From a virus, in the IMG/VR virus record IMGVR_UViG_3300038701_001348, positions 1 through 45,932 of that record: 45,932 nt of DNA, one strand, 5' to 3'. A program made the position numbers and the translations under genes. Below are positions 40,039 to 45,932 of this stretch, piece by piece (position 1 is the stretch's first letter; every line of letters begins with the position of its first letter). The notes under the pieces are model-generated. The model was not told the DNA's origin, made no database searches, and was given only the letters and a program-made list of their open reading frames with translations.

Positions 40039-40149
40039 CTAGTACTTCTTTTTCCTAGCCTGCTTAGTCCCCCGCTTTCGAGGCGGGGGTTTTGCTTTCT
40101 CCCCGTAGATTAGCTTTTTACGGTTGGTACGTGTTAGTCTCTTTTTCAT
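40039..40149 (-). CDS. Tiny basic protein at the end of the late operon (36 aa)
   Basis: The ATG at 40149 overlaps the stop of the 1319-residue gene (ATGA), the junction style of the operon, so a 36-residue frame is likely real. It is Lys- and Arg-rich (MKKRLTRTNRKKL, later KPPPRKRG, and ending KKKY) and may bind DNA or RNA. It overlaps antisense the early terminator. A related small basic ORF ends in RKY near the portal. Confidence 0.6.
   Translation of the reverse strand: MKKRLTRTNRKKLIYGEKAKPPPRKRGTKQARKKKY
40069..40093 (+). terminator. Rho-independent terminator of the early block
   Basis: CCCCCGC (40069-40075) pairs with GCGGGGG (40083-40089), loop of seven, followed by TTTT. It ends the plus-strand transcripts. 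The same bases encode part of the antisense small gene on the minus strand. Confidence 0.9.
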
Positions 40150-43100
40150 CGTGGAGCTTGTGCCTCCATTTGGGTACGAATGTCATGCTGAATTCGAGCC
40201 GCCATACTGTTAAGTTGGCTAAGCTCGGGGTTCTGCATTCCACTACGGTTGCCAACAATCTCAATAACACGACCATCGCCCTGGCGAGCGATTTCTTTAA
40301 GACGATCCCTTACGGCCTCGAGCCTATTAAGCTTCTTTTGGATTACAGGATCAATCTCTCTGACACTGGTACCCGTAAGGAATCTGCCTAGGGCCTTACC
40401 GCCATCCTCGGGTGAGGATATGTCGTTAATATTCCGAATGTATCCTGCAGCACGAGACAGAGGTGAGGTGCTTACCGCGTATTCAAGAGCACCGCCTTCA
40501 CGAGGCCGTCCGGTAAAGAAGTCTTTTTCTGAAACAAACTGTATGGGTTCCTTAAACGCGGGTGCAAGGTTGCCGATCATAAGCTCAGCCATCCGAGCAA
40601 GGCCCTCACCCTGGGGATCAAAGCGGGCAAGGTCCTCCGGCGGCAAGCCGAAGTTAAGTCGGATTGTTTGGCCGTACTCACTGCCGTTCAGGAAGAATGA
40701 ATCAGGCAGCCATTCGGGTTCAGGAATGTTGGGATTCGTATTACCTGTGGCACGAGCATACAGCATCATGAAGCGAGGGTTCTTAAACGTCTGCTCCATC
40801 ATGAGCGGCATGTTCTTGCGGAAGAACGTATAGAACAGCATACCCCTTCGAGGCACGGCTCGCTCAAAATCTGTAAGATCAGCGTAGTCAAACAGGTACT
40901 TTGTTACGCTATCCGCCGCCTCAAGATCGCTAAGACCCTCAGCCTTCTTCGCGAGAAAGTGTGCCATCCGACCAATATTCTCAACAGCGTGACCCGCCGT
41001 TCTACTAAACTCCTGGGCTTTGGTTCCGGCCCTTGCCGCGGGCTTGAACTTGCCAAGGAAATCCTTCATACTATTTGTGAGGCTACCCTGTGAGGCAGTC
41101 ATGTAGTCATAAATCTCACGTATCTTACCTGAGTCAGTGACATTTAATGACGCATAGTATAGTGCATCCTCAGGACTCATATTCTTCATCATACGCATGG
41201 CTTGAACATAGTGCTTTGGACTATGAACACCAGCCATGGAGTTCATGAATATGTTAGAGATAAAGTTTCTTGCGTGGAAAGCAGGCCAGTACTGTGTCAA
41301 TGCTGTACGGTAAAGAGCATGGACTTGATCCATCGTTCGGATGGTCTTACCCCACCAGGTGTCTTGATCCACATGATACTTACTCTTGCTCATGAGATCA
41401 GTGACAAACTCAAAGGCTTCCTTGTCAACAACCTCTTGAACGACGCCATGCTCACGAAGCAGTTTCTTGATCTGCTTCTTGCTGGCATCCGGAGGAATAT
41501 CCATCCATATGCGACGCTGCTCGGGGATGTCAGCAAGGTCCGTGAGGAACATACGCTTCTGTTGGTTTGGAAAAGCGTTTATAACTTCAGCGTTGGAGCG
41601 TTCCATCTTGGGGAACATGGACTCAACCGCTTGATATGGTTGGGCAAAGAGAACATCGTCGGTGTCAGGATCCACAGCGGGGCGGATAATTCTATCGTGA
41701 ATTAAGTCCCTAAAGTTCTTGTAGTCATCCGCAGTAGTCTTGAACGCACGCTCAAGAACAGCGTTAGAGCTTCGGGTACCCATACTCCACAGGGCAAAGA
41801 GGGTAGCGTACATTTCTGCGGGGTTGTCGTTATAGATTTCCTTATGGATACCCAGCTTCGATAACGCTTCAGTAAGCTCGTTCTGATCGTATACATTGTC
41901 GATACCTGCTTTGAAATCCCCAAGCACATTAGAGATAACCCTAAAGGTTTCGGGGTCAGCCATGCCCTCCATAAAGGCGTGACCAATCTCATGCATAAGG
42001 GTGAACTCACCCAGCTGCCCCATGGGGTGTGTCTTAGGCGTACGTTGAGCAAGATCGCCTCGGATATAGGCACCGGGCTCACTACCAAAATCAAGAACGG
42101 ATGCATCCTTGGTAAAGCCATCGCCGCCAATGCCAGCAATATCAACATCCTTACCGTACCCCATATAGGCTTTATAGATCTCCATCTCTTCCTTGTCGAA
42201 GGTACCGAAGGCTATTCGATCAAGGGTATCGCCCTTAAATTTTGCGGTATACGCACGCATAAAGGCAGCCTGTTCAGGCTGTAATGCACCCACCTCAACC
42301 ATATCATCAAGGTGCTGCAGCATATTCTTATGGCCAGGACTTAGCTTGGCGTAAGCCGTACGAGCACCCTCTTCGCTACCCGTCTTGGCGGAACCAACAT
42401 AGACAGCAAGTTCGTCAATAATCTTTTTATCAACAACGTCGCCAGCAATCTCATAGGTTCCAACCATGATAGAGCCAGGGGTAGAACCCTTTCTTACATT
42501 GCCCCCTCTCGCTGCGTAGGCTACCACCTTTTCCTTTGTCTGATCAACGGCAAACTGCATAGCCTTAACGAGAGGGCCGCGGGGTCGAAGGATCTTAGCG
42601 ACGCTAACCTCATTGGCTCGTGCAGCTTTCTTTGAAGCTTTGATCGCTTTGCTATCGCCCTTTTTGATTGCCTTGGTCGCCTCTTTACCCCGCAAAAGCA
42701 GCGTTGCTTGAGCCAATCGAGCATGGCTTACAGCTTGTGAGGATTGAACGAGACGGTTGACCTGAATGCTTGTCAGGTCAGTATCAAAGAATTTGAAGGC
42801 AGAAGGATCCTTACCATAGGATTCAGCAAGCTTTTCATTGAGTTCCTCAATACCAAGTTCTCTAAAGTTGCGGGCTTTCTGGAAAGGTTGAGAGCCCTTA
42901 ACCGAGATCGAGTCAAAGTGCTTGCGAAGGATATCCCTACCCTTCTTGCTTTCACGAAGAAGCTGGGATCCCTCAGGGGTCATGACGCGAGCGACATAAC
43001 CAAGCTCAGTAAACTCTTTAACGGGCACACCCGCAGCCTGTTCAAACCTAAGGACATCCTCATTAAGCTGTCGTATACGATTAGCGTAAGACCACACTTC

Positions 43101-44105
43101 CTCAAACTGATCAATCTCACCGTACATTTCCTCCACACGAACACGAGCATCGGTAAGAATACCAAGGCGATCAGCTTCCTTACCAGCACGAGCGGCATCG
43201 GTATAACTCTTAAGAGCAACACCCTCGGACTCAAGAATCTTCACCGCCTTGAGGTCTAACTCATCGACAGCAGAAAGCCTCGCCTTGTGTGCAGCAAGCT
43301 CCTGGCCAACGTTACGGGCCTCCTGTTTACCCTTACGGCTTATACGATCCCTGGCTAGACGAAGCTCTTCAAGAACGGGATCCTTCTTGTTCGTGACAAA
43401 CTTCTTATGCAGTGCCCTTGAAATTGGAAGCTGACCAACCACGGAACTGATAGCATCCACACCAGACCCAAGATGCTTGGCAATCGCTGGATTTGCTATC
43501 AGTGGGGTTGCAATCTTGGTGAAGGGAATGTCAAGGGTGACAAGATTACGCTGACCAGAAGCAAACTGATCCCGGACAGAACTTGCAAACTCCTCTTTGG
43601 CATCCCTGCCCATCGCAACAAGCTTGCCCTGTTCCTCCCTAAGGCGTGCCGCAGCCTGATCCGCGTGCTTCTTTGCACCTCTCTCACCAAGCTCATCCAG
43701 AGTACGATACACCTGCTTCTTGGCGGATAGTTTACCCGCCGTCTTTGCGGCTTTACCAGCAGCAGAAGCAGCACCCAGGGTTACGTAACTCAGGGGATCG
43801 GTAATGATCTCAACACCAAGACCGAGCCAACTGAACTTATCCTTATCCTTGCCGATAAGTTCATTACCAGTGACACGCTCGCTGGAATCAAACACACCAG
43901 TAAAGATCCGCTCAAACTCAGTCTGACCGGTGACAGCACCGATAGTACCCCTGACGACACCGCCAAAGGTATCCAGTATCTGACCAATGGTGCTAATACC
44001 ACTAAGGCCAGCATTGAGTGCTTGGGTGCCAAAGCCCGGTTCCGGAGCTTCCTCAAGAATCTGACCGACGGGTCCGGGTCTTAGTGCTGAGCTGAATACC
44101 GACAT
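40146..44105 (-). CDS. Large internal virion protein with metallopeptidase motif
   Basis: The 1319 residues start with a flexible Gly-rich head and a short hydrophobic region (near residues 90-115), continue with long Ala- and Glu-rich helices, and contain a zinc peptidase motif: HEIGH at about 705-709 with Glu764 in NPAEMYATLF as a possible third ligand. The C-terminal third has the helical pattern of phage internal proteins (a PRRGMLFYTFFRKNMPL segment). Such proteins are carried in the head and injected, forming a channel or acting on the cell envelope. The peptidase may cleave envelope or virion proteins. It lies after two other internal proteins. Confidence 0.7.
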   Translation of the reverse strand: MSVFSSALRPGPVGQILEEAPEPGFGTQALNAGLSGISTIGQILDTFGGVVRGTIGAVTGQTEFERIFTGVFDSSERVTGNELIGKDKDKFSWLGLGVEIITDPLSYVTLGAASAAGKAAKTAGKLSAKKQVYRTLDELGERGAKKHADQAAARLREEQGKLVAMGRDAKEEFASSVRDQFASGQRNLVTLDIPFTKIATPLIANPAIAKHLGSGVDAISSVVGQLPISRALHKKFVTNKKDPVLEELRLARDRISRKGKQEARNVGQELAAHKARLSAVDELDLKAVKILESEGVALKSYTDAARAGKEADRLGILTDARVRVEEMYGEIDQFEEVWSYANRIRQLNEDVLRFEQAAGVPVKEFTELGYVARVMTPEGSQLLRESKKGRDILRKHFDSISVKGSQPFQKARNFRELGIEELNEKLAESYGKDPSAFKFFDTDLTSIQVNRLVQSSQAVSHARLAQATLLLRGKEATKAIKKGDSKAIKASKKAARANEVSVAKILRPRGPLVKAMQFAVDQTKEKVVAYAARGGNVRKGSTPGSIMVGTYEIAGDVVDKKIIDELAVYVGSAKTGSEEGARTAYAKLSPGHKNMLQHLDDMVEVGALQPEQAAFMRAYTAKFKGDTLDRIAFGTFDKEEMEIYKAYMGYGKDVDIAGIGGDGFTKDASVLDFGSEPGAYIRGDLAQRTPKTHPMGQLGEFTLMHEIGHAFMEGMADPETFRVISNVLGDFKAGIDNVYDQNELTEALSKLGIHKEIYNDNPAEMYATLFALWSMGTRSSNAVLERAFKTTADDYKNFRDLIHDRIIRPAVDPDTDDVLFAQPYQAVESMFPKMERSNAEVINAFPNQQKRMFLTDLADIPEQRRIWMDIPPDASKKQIKKLLREHGVVQEVVDKEAFEFVTDLMSKSKYHVDQDTWWGKTIRTMDQVHALYRTALTQYWPAFHARNFISNIFMNSMAGVHSPKHYVQAMRMMKNMSPEDALYYASLNVTDSGKIREIYDYMTASQGSLTNSMKDFLGKFKPAARAGTKAQEFSRTAGHAVENIGRMAHFLAKKAEGLSDLEAADSVTKYLFDYADLTDFERAVPRRGMLFYTFFRKNMPLMMEQTFKNPRFMMLYARATGNTNPNIPEPEWLPDSFFLNGSEYGQTIRLNFGLPPEDLARFDPQGEGLARMAELMIGNLAPAFKEPIQFVSEKDFFTGRPREGGALEYAVSTSPLSRAAGYIRNINDISSPEDGGKALGRFLTGTSVREIDPVIQKKLNRLEAVRDRLKEIARQGDGRVIEIVGNRSGMQNPELSQLNSMAARIQHDIRTQMEAQAPR

Positions 44106-44107
44106 AA

Positions 44108-45253
44108 TTACCTCGATGTGTCAGGGCGGATAGACCCGCGTGCGTCTATAATAAACCTATATAGTGCACCCTTATTTAATTTTTGATCGCGTATCCCGTA
44201 GGATCCTCTATCCCCCCACTCCAAAATTTCATATCTTTCCCAAGCATCCTTAAGTTCCTGATTCGCGTAGGGAAGTACATCATCCCTAAACTCTCTAACC
44301 TTAGATATGGTCGCTCCCCTCCACCCCTCAATCAACCTTTCCGCTTTAGTAGCCGCGACATGAGTCCCCGCCACCTGAGCATACTCCAAAAGTTCGGGCC
44401 TGTTATTAGCCTTAGCATATGCTTCAAGTTGTTGGAAGGCTACGGGATCAATCTGGGACTCCTGGGTTTCAGGATCCGTTGTAGCGGCCTGTACCATAAG
44501 CATTTCCTGCTCAGAAAATCCATTACCCGCCATATCATTCTCAAGGCGGAGCATTCTTTCCCTAAAGTCTTGCTCTGCCTTCCTTGCATTTTCATCCGCA
44601 AGTCTATCAGCTTCAGCCTGATCGTTAGCATTCTCCATCTGTTCTCTGCGAAAATCAAGCTCTTGCTTAAACTGGTCCACGCTTTGATCAAATTGATCCC
44701 GCTGCAAACCAGCCTGAACATCAGACTGTCGAGCCGATTCGTCAATGCGACGATTGTCAGTTTGGGCTCCAACCTCGATGCCGTAACGCTGAACGCCTTG
44801 CTGTCCGCCAGCGATACCGGCTTGAACATCCTGGCCTCGGACCTGAACATCCTGGCCCCGAACCGTGGATCCAAACTCAAGGTCCTGGCCTCGGGTAGCA
44901 ACACCCGCCTGGATGTCCTGGCCTCGGGTGGCAACGCCCGCACTTATATCCTGGCCCCGACGAGCAGTCTGTTCCGCCTGCTTGCGGGCAAGAAGCTGGG
45001 CCTGAATCTGCTGCATCTGAGTTGCGGCATCACGCAATTGGGCCTGAGCCTGCTGCTTAATTTGTTCAACCTGAATGCGTTGCTGATTCGTAGCAATCGC
45101 ATTCTCAACGCCGTCCTGACTAATTTCAGCCAAGAGCTCTCGAGCATCTATTTGCTGACCCTCGGCAGCCTGCCTACCCTGCTGCATAAGAGCAGCAACA
45201 TTGGTGAACCCACTGGTATCAACATTGGGCACTGATGGTCTAAACCTACTCAT
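44108..45253 (-). CDS. Internal virion protein with RGQD repeats
   Basis: The 381-residue Gln- and Ala-rich protein is mostly helical. Residues about 98-145 hold five imperfect copies of RGQDIQAGVAT-like units. The N-terminus (about 60-95) and the region after 180 are heptad-rich (FDQSVDQFKQELDFRREQM). The C-terminal 120 residues look globular. Position and composition resemble the internal core proteins of T7-type phages that make an ejection channel. Start is ATGA-coupled to the first internal gene. No known family is named. Confidence 0.7.
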   Translation of the reverse strand: MSRFRPSVPNVDTSGFTNVAALMQQGRQAAEGQQIDARELLAEISQDGVENAIATNQQRIQVEQIKQQAQAQLRDAATQMQQIQAQLLARKQAEQTARRGQDISAGVATRGQDIQAGVATRGQDLEFGSTVRGQDVQVRGQDVQAGIAGGQQGVQRYGIEVGAQTDNRRIDESARQSDVQAGLQRDQFDQSVDQFKQELDFRREQMENANDQAEADRLADENARKAEQDFRERMLRLENDMAGNGFSEQEMLMVQAATTDPETQESQIDPVAFQQLEAYAKANNRPELLEYAQVAGTHVAATKAERLIEGWRGATISKVREFRDDVLPYANQELKDAWERYEILEWGDRGSYGIRDQKLNKGALYRFIIDARGSIRPDTSR

Positions 45254-45932
45254 GGTGTGTCCTCCTCTTCAGCCAGCTGCTGAGCAAACCCATTAATTTG
45301 ATCGTTGAGAGCCTGAAGCTGTTGCTGATATTCAAAGTTTGCCTGGGCAATAGCCTGATCAGCTTCAACGCTTGCCAATCCCACCTCACGATTGGCCGCA
45401 ATCTGTTGCTCCAATAGGGCAAGATTTTCACGCTGAAGTAAGGCGGATTGAGCGGCTTGGAAAAGTTCAGCCTCGACAGCGGCAAAGCCAGCATAGTCGG
45501 GAGTAGCGTATTCAGTATTGGCGAGAATCTCAGCCATACCGGTAACGATCTCAAGATCGCGAGCTTCATTAGAGTCAATGTAATTCGCAAGAGCGGCAAG
45601 CCTGCGACCGCGTTCCTGGCTCATTGCAGACTCGTACTGCACACCCATCTGTTGTGCAAACTGAAGGTTAGCAGCTCGGGCCTCTGCCGCGGCAAACTCG
45701 ATTTCGCCGGCGGCCTGCACCGCTGATGCACCACCTTCAAGGGTAAGCTCTTGGCGAAGCCTGTCGTTAATGCCACTTTGCCCAATACCACGCTGTGCAG
45801 TATTGACGTTAGCATCTCGCATGGCATCATCGACAGACCGAGAAATTTGATCGAAGGATCGAGTCTTGTAGTCCTCAATCTGCTGCTCGGTATACACATC
45901 AGGGTTTTGAAGCGTATCGGTAAGCGAGGACC
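45250..45932 (-). CDS. Internal virion-type coiled-coil protein, C-terminal part
   Basis: This is the continuation of the gene that starts at 490. The frame enters from the right contig edge and ends at 45250. The residues are Ala-, Glu- and Gln-rich (IEFAAAEARAANLQFAQQMG; later QQIAANREVG), ending with LAEEEDTP. The helical, uncharged-core character fits an ejected internal protein. Overlaps the next gene by ATGA. Confidence 0.8.
   Translation of the reverse strand, partial: SSLTDTLQNPDVYTEQQIEDYKTRSFDQISRSVDDAMRDANVNTAQRGIGQSGINDRLRQELTLEGGASAVQAAGEIEFAAAEARAANLQFAQQMGVQYESAMSQERGRRLAALANYIDSNEARDLEIVTGMAEILANTEYATPDYAGFAAVEAELFQAAQSALLQRENLALLEQQIAANREVGLASVEADQAIAQANFEYQQQLQALNDQINGFAQQLAEEEDTP
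45805..45930. repeat. Terminal direct repeat, right copy
   Basis: Exact copy of 2-127 (126 bp). The offset of 45803 gives the length of the circle. Confidence 0.9.

Noticed and set aside
44183-45235. Plus-strand 350-residue Leu-rich ORF
   Set aside because: Shadow of the Gln-rich internal protein; Gln codons read as Leu on the other strand.

Overview
The window is one complete phage genome with a short end overlap. Bases 2-127 recur exactly at 45805-45930. Joining the ends there gives a circle of about 45.8 kb and restores one uninterrupted 347-codon gene across the junction. The gene set points to a virulent short-tailed (podovirus-type) double-stranded DNA phage: terminase, large portal, scaffold, major capsid protein, adaptor, propeller-type tail protein, collar-domain fibre and large internal proteins. 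There is no tape measure or tube protein, no integrase or repressor, and no phage RNA polymerase. A lipoprotein with a lipobox overlapping a membrane-anchored coiled-coil protein looks like a two-component spanin and suggests a Gram-negative host. The host itself cannot be named from the sequence.

Layout. Two convergent-divergent halves make up the circle. The late half is entirely on the minus strand, reading from 17814 down to 1 and then, across the join, from 45932 down to 40039. Its order is putative small terminase, large terminase, lysis-type membrane genes, portal, scaffold, major capsid protein, a run of small virion proteins (one a degenerate DNA polymerase X-like protein), a 1014-residue beta-sandwich repeat protein, adaptor, split propeller with a LamG domain, collar protein, three internal proteins (one with an HEIGH metallopeptidase motif) and a tiny basic protein. 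Most junctions are TAATG, ATGA or TTGA overlaps, so this is one tightly coupled operon of about 23.6 kb. The early half is on the plus strand from 18337 to 39971.

Early half. A non-coding region (17815-18336) separates the halves. It is followed by small unknown early genes driven by two textbook sigma-70 promoters (19375 and 21333). Between them lies an AT-rich, GTACAC-rich stretch that is a candidate origin. Next come a ParB-like protein, a small cassette flanked by 37-bp duplicated start regions and encoding a Gly-Tyr repeat protein, a SNF2/HARP-like helicase, a glycosidase-like barrel protein, and a region bounded by tRNAs with small swappable genes. The replication block follows: family A DNA polymerase, ATP-dependent ligase, VRR-type nuclease, Dam-like methyltransferase, RecB-like nuclease and primase-helicase. 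The early transcripts end at hairpins near 39975-40093.

How it works together. Host RNA polymerase probably starts early transcription at the consensus promoters. The phage carries its own polymerase, primase-helicase, ligase and nucleases for replication and has tRNAs for rare codons. The late operon then builds the capsid, packages DNA and makes the short tail. No standard endolysin was recognised. The most unusual elements are the polymerase X-like virion-operon protein, the tRNA-like RNA with a pseudoknot in place of an anticodon arm, the duplicated start-site cassette around the Gly-Tyr protein, and the propeller gene split by a LamG domain.
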